Origin: Primula veris
Taxonomy: Eukaryota > Streptophyta > Magnoliopsida > Ericales > Primulaceae
Direction: 5' to 3'
DNA length: 64,000 nt
NCBI GenBank assembly: GCA_963682055.1
Contig: OY821742.1
Span: 24,120,560 to 24,184,559, forward strand
The translations under genes and the position numbers were made by a program. The notes under the pieces are model-generated. The model was given only the letters and a program-made list of their open reading frames with translations, was not told the DNA's origin and ran no database searches. Position 1 is the stretch's first letter; each line of letters opens with the position of its first letter. This document shows, in pieces, positions 48,901 to 60,013 of the stretch.

Positions 48901-49628
48901 TAAATTTTCACCTTTTTATTGTTTATGGTTTTAATCCTTTAACACCTTTGGATTTGACTCCATTACCTATGGGTGAGCGTACTAATTTAGATGGAAAAAA
49001 GAAGGCTGAGTTTGTCAAGCAAATTCATGAAAAAGCAAAGCAAAATATTGAGAGGAGGACCGAACAATATGCTATCCAGGCCAACAAGGGTCGTAAGAAA
49101 GTTGTGTTCGAACCAGGTGATTAGGTTTGTGTTCATATGAGGAAGGAGAGGTTTCCCGTTCAAAGAAGATCGAAGTTACTTCATAGGGGAGACGGACCAT
49201 TCCAAGTGGTCGAAAAGATCAATGATAATGCTTATAAATTAGATCTTCCTGGTGAGTATAGTGTAAGCGCTAGTTTTAATGTTTCTGACTTATCTCCTTT
49301 TGATATAGGTGACGATTTGAGGATAAATACTTTTCAAGAGGGAGGAGATGATGTGATCATGACCGCTACACCGAGAGATGCATTGCAAGTTCTAATCGGA
49401 CCAGTTACGAGAGCTAGAGCTAAAAGGTTCAAGGAAGCGCTTAACGGGCTGTTGCATGGTATGCGCGATGACGAGGGAAAGAACGCGCTAGCGCGTAGAA
49501 TAATCGAGGCCGATAGAAGCTTAAACACGACCGTGACAAGTCCAAACGAAGATCATTACTTTGTGAACCTGATTGGAGCTATTCAAGACACCAAATTAAA
49601 GGATAATTTCATGGGTTTACATGCATGA
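45932..49628 (+). pseudogene. pol: Gypsy pol (PR-RT-RH-IN), several stops and frameshifts
   Basis: Protease region CSMIIDGRSCVN has Arg where the second Gly of DGGS is usual. TAG at 46742 lies just before [19 protein letters not shown], probably a mutated Gln. RT has [17 protein letters not shown] and catalytic YFDD at about 47298. TAG at 47636 falls in FKWG (Trp). RNase H has [12 protein letters not shown] and [13 protein letters not shown] at 48065 falls in ADALSRR. The integrase zinc region ([20 protein letters not shown]) is followed by VSDRDTKF. A frameshift lies near 48750, and TAG at 49122 replaces Trp in GDWV. It ends with FNVSDLSPFDIG and GPVTRARAKRFKEALNG. RT before integrase makes it gypsy; the sequence style is chromovirus-like, with clade not settled. 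Confidence 0.9.
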
Positions 49629-49749
49629 ACCAAAAAGGGGCTGATTTTAGAAGATTTAAATACATGGGGACTGATTATTCAATGCATTTGAAGCCATTAA
49701 ATGCTACAACTCAAGGGGAACGTATTGGATAAGTCTAAGGACTCATTTT

Positions 49750-50926
49750 TGTTGAACCATGGGGTTCAATAATTGATTTTGATTATAACTTTGATTATGT
49801 TTTTAATGATTTTACTTTTCGATGATATAATGCTTGTCTTTTCCAAAAAGAGAATTTGTAAATTTCAGCACGCCAGAAAGATAGAGCTCAGAAAAACGAA
49901 GCCACAGGTTCAAGCGGAACCAGAATCGGAGCTAAAACGAAAGAGTTATGAGCATTCGAAGAATAGCGAGAAAACAGAGAACGACCGATCTGTACAAAAA
50001 CGACCGATCGTTTTTGTACCAAATTCTTCCGGTGAGGACGTCGAAAAAACGACCGTTCGTTTCTCAGAAAACGACCGATCGTTTTCTGAAAACGACCGAT
50101 CGACTGTAGAAAACGACCGATCGTTTTCTGCAGAATTCGAAAACAGCTTTTCAGCTTATTCTGGAAAGTTGCTTAAAACGTTGAAAAAAAGCCTCAACCA
50201 CTTCCAACGGTCTGATACAGAAAAACAGACTTTGGTGATTATATAAACCACCCAATCTCTCTCCCAAACCACCAATCAATACACCAATCCATTATCCTTC
50301 AACCTCTAAATAAAAACCCTAAAATCACCATTTTTGGTGAATACTTTCAAGAAAAAGGGAAATCAAGGAGAATACGATTCAAGTTTAATCATCATCAAAA
50401 ACTCACCAATTAGATTATTTAGAAGCAATTGAAATAGTAAGTGTAGTTACATTGATTGTAACGATTTTGTAAAGAGTAAAATATAAACTCATTTGTGAGC
50501 GAGTGATCGGGTAGAGGCTTTGTAAGCAATTGAAGCTTAAAAGCTCTAGGTCTTTTCATTTCGGGATACTCATAAAGTGAGGGGGAGCTCAATCGGTTAA
50601 TTAGCTCGATAGGATTTGTAATAATCCGCAAGGAGATTTTTAGTGAAATACTCGGTAGTACCGAGGAGAGGACGTAGGCCGTTTGCCGAACCTCTATAAA
50701 ATCACGGTGTCATTTTCTTTCCTTTCTTTTACTTTCCGCAAATATATTATTGCTTAGTTTATTGCTTGCGTTTAGTAATTCTAGCAATTCTTTATCTTTT
50801 GTTAAACACAATAAGCTTAAATTTGCGATTGTTGGGTTATTAATTGCGCTTAAGTTTAATTAGACCAAAAACGTCTAGAAACCTTATTCACCCCCCCTCT
50901 AAGGTTTAGCCGTACCCGGGCCAACA
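49750..50926 (+). mobile_element. Solo LTR (1177 bp), Sirevirus-like, TSD ATTTT
   Basis: Starts TGTTGAACC and ends GGGCCAACA, with TGTTG/CAACA inverted termini, flanked by ATTTT at 49745-49749 and 50927-50931. The end region 'ttattcaccccccctctaagg' resembles the U5 of Sire/Maximus-type copia LTRs (recalled, not searched). It contains several aacgaccgatcg motifs at 49980-50125. The 157-codon frame inside it is not a recognised protein. Confidence 0.8.
49979..50128. repeat. Clustered palindromic motif ACGACCGATCGTTTT in solo LTR
   Basis: At least six occurrences of acgaccgatc, several continuing as cgatcgtttt with a palindromic CGATCG core, some in both orientations back to back. The cluster lies in the U3 part of the LTR, where promoter elements would be. 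A regulatory role is inference. Confidence 0.7.
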
Positions 50927-51465
50927 ATTTTTATGATACATTTATGAATTTATTGTAATTTAATTAATTTTGAAGTTATCTAGTAGTTAGAAGGTCATAG
51001 GTCTATTCTACATTGAACCTATGTTTAATTAATGTTTTCTTTAGACTTTTCCAATTCTTGGAGGCTTGTTCTAAACATAAATATGGGTCAAATCAGATTG
51101 TAAAAATTAACTTTTGATTAATATATTTGAGAGTTTTCTTTTTGGTTCTTCATTGAACTTTCCGAACTTATCAAGGGGTTACCTTGTGGCGTTCAAAACT
51201 GACTTATCAATCGGTATCCCGCAACCGTTTTTGGCGTCTTCACATACCAAGGTTCTCACCTCTTTATAGGTGACGGGTCACGGTTCCATACCAGCTAATC
51301 ATACCAAGGTTCCCACCTCTTTATATGTGACGGGTCGCGGTTTTTAGTTTAGCTTATATTTATTGTTATTTTTATCATTGATTTTATTCCGTATTTGTTC
51401 AAGAAACCTGATAGATAGGTTCACCCCTTCGTCGATCTTGTGTCACCTTGGTCGATCACGCATCA

Positions 51466-52209
51466 CATATTAGTATTGACTTTTGTATTTAGGATGACTG
51501 GAATTAAGGTGAAGGGTTTTTCTATGTTATTGGCATTTTGGGTTAGGATGATTGGAACTACTGCAATGGGTGAAACTTCTATGTAATGTGACATTTTGGG
51601 GCAATGAATTGAAAGAACTATGATTATTGTTTTGATTATATTTGTCTATATGTTTGATATAAAAAAATGTCATACAATTAATATTATATTATATCATAAT
51701 TATTAATATCTATTATATTAAAATTATTAATCTCTATTATATTTTATTGAAATGATTGTACTAGATTTCCAACATTTAGCAACATATTCTTGTTTTCGAA
51801 AAAAAATTGTAACAACATACTAGTAACATTATAGCAACATATCAGAAACTTTTAATATAATACATAAATATAAATAGTAACAAAATACCGACACCAATAG
51901 CGAAACAAGGCTTTATATTAGACCAATATAGTTAAAAAACTGTAACAGATTTGTAACAATATTATATGTGTTGCAAATGTTCTGTAAAATGTGTTGCATT
52001 ATTCATCCAAGTAGCAACATAAAATTTTTGTTACAGTTATGTTGCTAGCTGAAATAAGTGTTGTTAAGTCAGTAACTAAAAATCAGCAACAAGTCAAACC
52101 GTATCATACTGACTTATGTTGCTAATCTGTTGCCGATCCATAATCAGCAGCATAATTACACAAATACAAACAGAAAATCTTGTTGCTATCCGTCTAATTT
52201 CTTGTAGTG
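51466..52209 (-). mobile_element. Terminal region of a CACTA (En/Spm) transposon
   Basis: Read on the minus strand it begins at 52209 with CACTACAAGAAATTAGACGG, the standard plant CACTA terminus. It is followed by many copies of the subterminal motif GCAACA/GTAACA (about 51760-52140). The terminus interrupts a FAR1/MULE-like frame directly after RELG. The other terminus was not found. The Transposase_24-like pseudogene at 41270-43311 may be the body of the same element, with the gypsy nested in between. Confidence 0.7.
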
Positions 52210-53500
52210 TCCCTAACTCTCGTTTCAATCTTCTATTTACACTTTCAACTCGTTGGCTGCTACGACTCCGGCACCAAGTATATTCATTATGTAAAAAATA
52301 CTTCAATATTCTTTAATACCTTAAACTCCACTTAACCACTCATTATCCTCTGGCTAGATTATACTTTTTTAGCATAGCTTTACACATCTGTCCGAACATT
52401 TCCGCTTTACAACTCCTATAAAAATAAGCCTAACTCCCTTGGAACACATTTCTCGTTTTCTTAGTTGCATTATGAATTATATAACAACTAAACAAACAAT
52501 GCCTCAGATTAGGCATTACCACTCTATGACATTTTTCATCGCAACGTCTTGGGCAGTAAATATCACTATTGGTCTTTTTCCACCATGGCGATCAAGAAAT
52601 ACTTTGAAAGCCTTGGCGAATGAAGGTATTTTCTCGCTAAATAACAAACATCCCCAAATACATGAAACACATTGTCTATGGTTATTAAAACTTGTAAAAA
52701 TTCCAAGAGGTCGCGATTCCTTATTCGTTTCAAATGTAATGTCAAATGTAACCACATCTCCAAATGCCTCATAATCAATGATAATTTGATAATCGGCCCA
52801 AAAAGTATTAGTAACTGAACAATAACATCTGAAAAAAAGAGGGAATGCCTTTTTTTCTTCCTAAAATACTCTAAAATGGCATTTGCTTCTTCTGATTTCA
52901 AAATATTTGTCTTCGAAAGTATGTTTTGACATCCTCTGGAATAAAACCAACACCGGTTGATCCACTAGCTTCCAAATACATGTATCTATACGTTGTTTTG
53001 GGTACTAAACCTACAATTGCTGCAACATCAATTTTCTTAGTTATTTGCACATCACTATGGGTCGTGTGAACTAAGATATTGGATTGTGAGTTGCTCTCAA
53101 CATCAATTTTCTTAGTTATTTGCACATCACTATGGGTCGTGTGAACTAAGATATTGGATTGTGAGTTGCTCTTCTAGTGCATAGTTACGATCCTTAACAA
53201 ATGAGGCTACCATGAATTTGCTAGTATCTTTAATTAATCTAAGCTTCATTATACATGAACTATTAACAACTTGTCTCAACACGCTTTTTGGAAACAAATT
53301 TCTCATCTTTTAGCTTTTTCCCTTCCTTAGTACATGAATAATTTCTACAGTTCACCACTGTTTTTTTTTTCTTTTTCCCGAGCTCTTTTTGTTGAACGAA
53401 TTTTAGTGCCACATCATGTAACACGTTCATATTTATTCCAAAAGACTTGACTTCCTTGGAGCGAGTCAGAGATCGTGCCAACATATGGTTCATAAACTGA
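52210..53500 (-). pseudogene. FAR1-related / MULE transposase pseudogene, C-terminus removed by CACTA
   Basis: From the 5' side (high coordinates): a FAR1-type DNA-binding remnant (NYSCTKEGKK, KKRVETSC, about 53360-53280). A linker follows that carries a 76-bp duplication. Then comes the MULE transposase core in broken frames (VTFDITFETNKE, about 52755-52720; GRKRPI-like and FTAQDVAMKN, about 52580-52530). It ends with SQRVESVNRRLKREL at about 52265-52213, where the CACTA terminus begins. FAR1/FHY3 proteins are domesticated Mutator transposases. This copy has stops and shifts throughout and is non-functional. Confidence 0.65.
53022..53173. repeat. 76-bp tandem duplication
   Basis: Two almost identical 76-bp copies start with caacatcaattttcttag at 53022 and 53098. 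76 is not a multiple of three, so the duplication shifts the FAR1-like frame. Confidence 0.9.
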
Positions 53501-54578
53501 ATAATTAAGTTGTAGACTCATCTTCGACTGGAGGCAATCTCTTGGTTCCAGTATCGACATCATCATTAACATCTTGGAGCAGTTAATTCGAAACCATTTT
53601 ATGGTCCCAACTAGCGATCCTACTAATGGTTGTAATAAGTGATAAAATGGATTAAATAAAACAAAATAATGATGTCTAATGAATACAATATGTACTAAAT
53701 GGTCACGATTTAAGTTAATTAAAAAATATAAACAAGGGAGAAAGTGAAGTAAATTTTCTGATACAGGACACAAAATACGCTTTTGTGTCCCTTATACCTT
53801 AATTCTCATGTAAGACAACACGATTATCTTTTGATTCAATAATATCAAAATACCATAACAAAGCTCGCTGCAACTTTCGGTATTTGTGATTTTATCAACC
53901 TATAACTTTGTTGTGTAGTATTTCTCGATTTTGTTGTGGGTGTTATTAGTGCACTGAGAGAAAACACAAGTTTTTCTTTATTTTGGATGTATTATCTTTC
54001 AGTTACTATCATAAATTACTGCTTTCAACTTCCATAATATTACAATGATACATAAAACTATATAATACCAAAGTTCAAAATTATTAAACGTACCCTTAAT
54101 ACCAAAGTTTTGGTTTTATTTCTGATGTTGCATCTTGTTCTTTTTATTCCTTCTTATGAGCTACAAGTTGAATTGTTTCCTAATTACTTGCCCAAAACAA
54201 AGTAGTTTTCTATCCCAGACTTCTTTTATAGAAGTGATTCTAACATTTTCTCATCAAAAAATTGATAACAAACAGTTTGACAAGGATTTTACATGAACAA
54301 CGGCAAAAAAGCGAAAAATTATTTTACATGTACAAAGGAATGGTTAATGAACTCGATTGTGGTTTTTCTCACTTTTGTCGTTGATAGCAGCTGACAAAAA
54401 TTGTATGGGTGTACTGAACAAAAGTTTAGGCATATATAGGGTTTAGTCTAGGTGACTTTTTATATTCTTATCTTTCCCGGCTGCCTATATGTCGATGTTT
54501 TTATTATTTTTTAAGTATTTTTTCAATGAATAATGCTATCTAGGCCGAATTTTTTTCAATTATTTTTCAAATGTCTTA
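53501..54578. other. AT-rich spacer, no gene recognised
   Basis: May contain the 5' part of the FAR1-like pseudogene up to about 53770. Beyond that, only AT-rich sequence with short frames. Confidence 0.4.
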
Positions 54579-54879
54579 CAGCATCCACATTGTTAATACT
54601 AGTTTATCTACTAGTTTTATCTATTAAAATTTTAACATATGGACAAAAAGTTGCCCTATAAATGACATATATACATTTTACATTTAGCTATTATTTTTAT
54701 TACACATTAGATATATTAGTTTTAGTTAACAATATTTATAAAATATATCCCATCACATTAAATAAACAACAAAATAAAACATGTAAATGACTTGAATTAA
54801 CAATGGTTCACCAAACACTTGTTATCTTACTTGCTACATCTAGCTATCAAGAGTTTTAACTACTCACACTAATGAATGT
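54579..54879. mobile_element. Possible MITE (TTA target) at the left border of the LARD
   Basis: The left end CAGCATCCACATTGTTAATA and right end (reverse complement ACATTCATTAGTGTGAG) are weakly inverted and resemble the ends of the MITE at 35384. TTA flanks at 54576-54578 and 54880-54882. If real, the LTR element inserted exactly at its right edge. Weak evidence. Confidence 0.3.
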
Positions 54880-54882
54880 TTA

Positions 54883-56016
54883 TGGCGAGCCTGTTTTTAT
54901 TCCTAGACTCGCCTTATATATTTTATTTACTAAACGCCCTTCGGGACCTACTAAAAATAGCGAGATACCTGTCTGACCTATTGAGTATATAGTATAGCAT
55001 TAATCTATAAAGCAGTTTAATATCATTTACCGTCCGAGGCTGCACCGCTCCGACACCTAACCTGTACCCAACTTACAAAGGAGCAGTGCAATAACATAGA
55101 CAATATATGAACGTATATATTATGCATGTCGGTACAGGGGGTTAGTGTTTTTTATCAGAAAGATGGGTCCGTCGGAACGTTGGAGGCAGCCGTGTATGGT
55201 GTTTGTACGGCGGCCCGTTCCGATGATTCTCGAGTTCCTGTCTGTGTGAGTATATTTACCGGATTGTTATTATAGTCCGTTTGAAACGTGTCCACGACCG
55301 AGCTCGATTCTGGCAGTGACAACGACTTCATAGAACAGACTAGCCAATTTACACAGCTACTAGTTATGTCATGTGGGGACATGACTAAGTGATTGACCAC
55401 AGTGTTGCCTAGTTAGCACACCTCCAAGAACTTGTTGCTATATTATATGTATTCATGTATTTAAGTGTAGGCATTAATAAATATAGAGAATGGAGACTAG
55501 CCATGACTGTGCTAGCTTGCGGGTCGAGCTACAATGAGACCGATTGAGGGCAGGAGACCGCGGGGAGCGACATGTGGTGAAGTGGCATATCTGCAGTGAG
55601 GTCGGCTATGAGCAGGTGCTCGCAAGGCGTGATAGATGACGAGATTGTCGTGAGAGAGCTCCTTGATGTATATTCGATCCCATTCCTTTATGTGTAGTTG
55701 TATATATCTCGTCTCCCTGTCTCTCTCCATCATTCTATGTATATGTATTACATATATGTATTTTCTCCCAGATGAGAGTGACCAGAGAAATGGGCGGTCC
55801 AGAGGGACCAAAAAAGAGATCTCTATTCAATGGGGGAAGATAAGTATTTATAGGGGTAAAAATAGGTTTTACTATTCATTTGGGCCTTTGATAATTGGGC
55901 CGAAATTGTTAAACGGTTTTATAAACGAAGTACATTTTGGTATAAAATAAATATGGTTTGTACGTTGGTTAGACAATTTTAGTAAATAAAGAGCGAATAC
56001 TAAATTACCCTCGCCA
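54883..56016 (-). repeat. LARD 3' LTR (1134 bp)
   Basis: Closely similar to 58884-60008, with scattered substitutions and small indels. Both contain the same ~80-codon minus-strand frame (55155-55400 and 59144-59389), which looks fortuitous. Confidence 0.9.
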
Positions 56017-56269
56017 ACAGCTCCCTGTCCAGTGGCATAGGTATGACCGAGAGCTCTATAGAATGTTCGGTCATGTCTATGGTGCTGGATATTAAATAAG
56101 TAATCAAACAAATATAAAACATGTATCTGACACGGTTACCTTTGCTAGGCGGTGTCTGAGGTCGTAAGATCGAGGTATAATAAATAGCACGATCCGAGTC
56201 GGAAACAAAGTAAATCCTGAGGGCATCGTCCAACATCTCGATTCATAGGTCCGATAAATAATGTCTTAA

Positions 56270-56600
56270 GACAAAGATAGAGCCTGAGTCACGGGACTGA
56301 AAAATAAGGTCATAAGACCGACGCACTGTCGGAGATCATAGGACCAAGATCGATCGTATAATACTGTAAATAATGTAACGAGACTTAGATAGATCCCGAG
56401 TCACGGGACTGGAAAATAAGGTCATAAGACCGAAGCACTGTCGGAGGTCATAAGACCGAGATCGATCGTATAATCCTGATAAATAATGTCATAAGACTGA
56501 GATAGATCCCGAGTCACGGGACTGGTAAATAAGGTCATAAGACCGAAGCAGTGTCTGAGGTCATAAGACCGAGATCGACCGTATAATCCTGGAGCTAGTG
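56270..56600. repeat. LARD internal tandem array 1, ~112 bp, three copies
   Basis: Motif gagtcacgggactg at 56286, 56398 and 56511. Each unit also has repeated 'ggtcataagaccga'. Confidence 0.88.
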
Positions 56601-56969
56601 ATGGTGAAACGTGTCAAAGGAACCCATTATGGGCAAATCTGTCAAAGGAACCCGTGATAGGCGGAGCCGTCAGAGGGCACGTAGGTGAACTGTGCTGGGG
56701 AGCCCGTGATGGGTTGAGCTGTCAGAGCTGACTAATTCTATCACGTGAAATAAATATAATGAACTGTATGTGAACCGTTGTCATAGAAACATGACTAAGT
56801 CTTCCTCAAAGTCGGAGCTTTCGAGGGGCTTCAAAGAGTAACTTGTCATGGTAGAAAGTATGGGTCTTCCTTGGGATTTGAGGGGTTCAAATAGTAACTT
56901 TATACTAGGTCAGAGATGTCCAGGATGGACAAAGGTCGGGGAATGTCGAGGGGGGACTAGATCAAAGGA

Positions 56970-57220
56970 CGGAGATCGTCGAGGGAGTCTGTGATGGGTT
57001 TAGGCTGCCAATGGTGGGCAGTGCTAGGAAAGCCATGGTGGCCTAGGCTCGAAGGCTGTCGATAATGGACTATGCCAGGAAAGCCGTGGTGAGCTAGGCT
57101 CAGAGACTGTCGGTGATGGACTGTGTCGGAGAAGCCCGTGATCGGCTGAGCTCGAATACTATCGATGATGGACTATGTTGGAATAGTCGCGGTGGGCTAG
57201 GATCGGAGGCTGTTGATATG
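56970..57220. repeat. LARD internal degenerate array 2, ~70-80 bp
   Basis: Units of the type 'gctgtcgatgatggactatgccaggaaagccgtggtgggctaggctc' in at least three diverged copies. Confidence 0.6.
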
Positions 57221-57319
57221 GGTCGATACATGTACTGAGGCAGGTGCTCCCAGTGGGTAGTCCCCATTCGGGGTATAAAATTGAAAGACTCTACCGGAGT
57301 GAAAAGACTTTACTTATTA

Positions 57320-57800
57320 TTATTGGAGTAGGTGCTCCCAGTGGGTCATTACTCGCCTGGGGTGTACGGTGGCCACATAGATTTATGCAGGTTTAAAACT
57401 GAACTTGCGCTCCCATATGGTCATAACCTGTCTGGGGCGTATGGGTGCCACATAGGCTTATGCAGGTTTGAAACTGAACTGGTGCTCCATAGGGTCATAA
57501 CTCGTCTGGGGTGTACGGTAGTCACATAGGCTTATGCAGGTTTGAAACTAAACTGGTACTCCCCATAGGGTCATAACCCGTCTGGGGGGTATGATGGCCA
57601 CATAGGCTTATGCAGGTTTGAAACTGAACTGGTGCTCCCATAGGGTCATAACCCGTCTGGGGCGTACGGTGGCCACATAGGCTTATGCAGGTTTGAAACT
57701 GAACTGGTGCTCCCCATAGGGTTATAACCCGTGTGGGGGGTACGATGGCCACATAGGCTTATGCAGGTTTAAAACTGAACTGGTGCTCCCATAGGGACAT
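57320..57800. repeat. LARD internal tandem array 3, ~75 bp, six copies
   Basis: Motif cacatagg(c)ttatgcagg recurs near 57374, 57449, 57523, 57599, 57674 and 57750. Each unit includes 'ggtgctcccatagggtcataacccgtctgggg'. Confidence 0.88.
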
Positions 57801-58650
57801 AACCTGTTTTGGGGCGTACAACTGTAAGACTGTACCGGGGTGATAAGATTTTACTTATCACTGTTGGAGCAGGTGCCTCAAGTGGGATGTTCCCGTATGA
57901 GGAATAAAACTGTAAGACTGTACCGGGTGCTGCCACTGGGCTGTTCTCGTATGTGGCATAAAACTGTAAGATTGTACCGGGGTGATAAAACTTTACTTAT
58001 CACGGTTAGAGCGGGTGCTGCCACTGGGCTTTTCCCGTATGGGGCATAAAACTGTAAGATTGTACCGGGATGATAAGACTTTATTTATCACTGTTGGAGC
58101 AGGTGATGCTATTGGGTTGTTCCCGTATGGGGCATAAAACTGTAAGACTGTACCGGGATGATAAGACTTTACTTATCACTGTTAGAGCGGGTGCTGCCAC
58201 TGGGCTATTCCCGTATGTGGCATAAAACTGTAAGACTGTATCGGGATGATAAGACTTTACTTATCATTGTTAGAGCGGGTGCTACCACTTGGCTGTTCCC
58301 GTATGGTGCATAAAACTGTAAGACTGTACCGGGGTGATAAGACTTTACTTATCACTGTTGGAGCAGGCGGTGCTATTGGGTTGTTCCCGTATGGGGCATA
58401 AAACTGTAAGACTGTACCGGGATGATAAGACTTTACTTATCACTATTAGAGCGGGTGCTATCACTGGGTTGTTCCCGTATGGGGCATAAAACTGTAAGAC
58501 TGTACCGGGATAATAAGACTTTACTTATTACTGTTAGAGCGGGTGCTACCATTGGTCTGTTCCCGTATGGGGCATAAAACTATAAGACTGTACCGGGATG
58601 ATAAGACTTTACTTATCACTGTTAGAGCGGGTGCTGCCATTTGGTCGGTG
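57800..58650. repeat. LARD internal tandem array 4, ~87-90 bp, nine to ten copies
   Basis: Units of gataagactttacttatcac, gcgggtgctgccactgggct, ttcccgtatggggcataaaa and ctgtaagactgtaccggg. It shares the 'gtgct-cca-tgggt' theme with array 3, suggesting a common origin. Confidence 0.9.
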
Positions 58651-58861
58651 ACCAGATTGTAACATAAAACAGGGGGCGCTATGGCCCAAAAATACTTAAA
58701 ACATATTTTTCTTGTTAGCAGTGCCTCTAGTGGGTCGGTGACCGAACTGGGACATAGGGAGGGCACTTGGCCCAGGTTATCTACATTATTCAGCTTATTC
58801 TCTTGCAGTTTTTCTACATGATTTATTTTGTATGGCTTTCAGAACTATTTAGCAAATTTAC

Positions 58862-58881
58862 GTTTCCCACAGACGGCGCCA
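58862..58881 (-). other. Primer-binding site of the LARD
   Basis: Minus-strand TGGCGCCGTCTGTGGGAAAC, two bases inside the 5' LTR. TGGCGCC-type sites are common in plant gypsy elements. It fixes the orientation of this element. Confidence 0.85.
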
Positions 58882-58883
58882 TT

Positions 58884-60008
58884 TGGCGAGCCTGCTTTTA
58901 TTCTTAGGCTCGCCTTATATATTTTATTCGCTAAACGCCCTTCGGGACCTACTAAAAATAGCGAGATACCTGTCTGACCTGTTGAGTAGATAATATAGCA
59001 TTAATCTATAAAGCAGTTTAATATCATTTACCATCCGAGGCTGCACCGCTCCGACACCTAACCTGTACTCAGCTTACAAAGGAGAAGTGCAATAACAGAG
59101 ACAATATATTATGCATGTCGGTACAGGGGGTTGGTGTTTTTTATTAGAAAGATGGGACCGTCGGAACGTTGGAGGCAGCCGTGTATGGTGTTAGTACGGC
59201 GGCCCGTTCCGATGATTCCCGAGTTCTTGTCTGTATGAGTATATTTACTGGATTGTTATTATAGTCCGTTTGGAACGTGTCCACGACCGATCTCGATTCT
59301 GGCAGTGATAGTGACTTAATAGAACGGACTAGGCAATTTACATAGCTACTAGTTATGTCATGTGGGGACATGACTAAGTGATTGACCACAGTGTTGCCTA
59401 ACTAGCACACCTCCAAGAACCTGTTGATATATTATATGTATTCATGTATTTAAGTGTAGCCATTAATAAATATAGAGAACGGAGACTAGCCATGGCTGTG
59501 ATAGCTTGCGGGTTGACCTACGATGAGACCGATTGGGGGCAGGAGACCGCGAGGAGCGACGGGTGGTGAGGTGGTATATTTGCAGTGAGGTCGGCTATGA
59601 GCAGGTGCTCGCAAGGCGTGATGGACGACGAGGTTGTCGTGAGAGAGCTCCTTGATGTATATTTCGATCCCATTCCTTTATGTGTAGTTGTATATATCTC
59701 GTTTTCCTGCCTCTCTCCATCATTCTATGTATATGTATTACATATATGTATTTTCTCTCAGTCATGAGAGTGACCAGAGAAATGGGCGGTCCAGAGGGAC
59801 CAAAAAAGATATCTCTATTCAATGGGGGAAGATAAGTATTTATAGGGGTAAAAATAGGTTTTACTATTCATTTGGGCCTTTGATAATTGGGCCGAAATTG
59901 TTAAACGGTTTTATAAACGAAGTATATTTTTGTATAAAATAAATATGGTTTGTACGTTGATTAGACAATTTTAGTAAATAAAGAGCGAATACAAAATTAC
60001 CCTCGCCA
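58884..60008 (-). repeat. LARD 5' LTR (1125 bp)
   Basis: Partner of 54883-56016. Upstream LTR in minus-strand orientation, with minus-strand TATAAA at 59844-59839. Confidence 0.9.
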
Positions 60009-60013
60009 GTTTA

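Larger units (their letters stand above)
49642..51465 (+). repeat. 3' LTR of the gypsy element, interrupted by a solo LTR
   Basis: Preceded by polypurine tract caaaaagggg (49631-49640). It begins TGATTTTAGAAG and ends GATCACGCATCA at 51465. Without the insertion at 49750-50926 and its ATTTT duplication it is about 642 bp and differs from the 5' LTR at scattered sites. Confidence 0.88.
54883..60008 (-). mobile_element. Non-coding LTR retrotransposon (LARD type), minus strand, TSD GTTTA
   Basis: LTRs at 54883-56016 and 58884-60008 share ends TGGCGAG...CTCGCCA. Target duplication is GTTTA at 54878-54882 and 60009-60013. On the minus strand the LTR at 58884-60008 is followed by a primer-binding site TGGCGCCGTCTGTGGGAAAC (58881-58862), so transcription runs right to left. 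A purine tract (gacagggagctgt) lies before the other LTR. Minus-strand TATAAA boxes occur at 55852 and 59844. The 2.87-kb interior contains only tandem repeats and no retroviral frame, so mobility would depend on another element. Confidence 0.9.

Noticed and set aside
49773..50246. 157-codon ORF in the solo LTR
   Set aside because: It lies wholly within an LTR and is built partly from the repeated CGATCG motifs.
55155..55400. 81-codon minus-strand ORF repeated at 59144-59389
   Set aside because: It is duplicated only because it lies in the two LTRs; no domain.
57332..58766. ORFs in the LARD interior
   Set aside because: They are translations of tandem repeats in frames that change between units.
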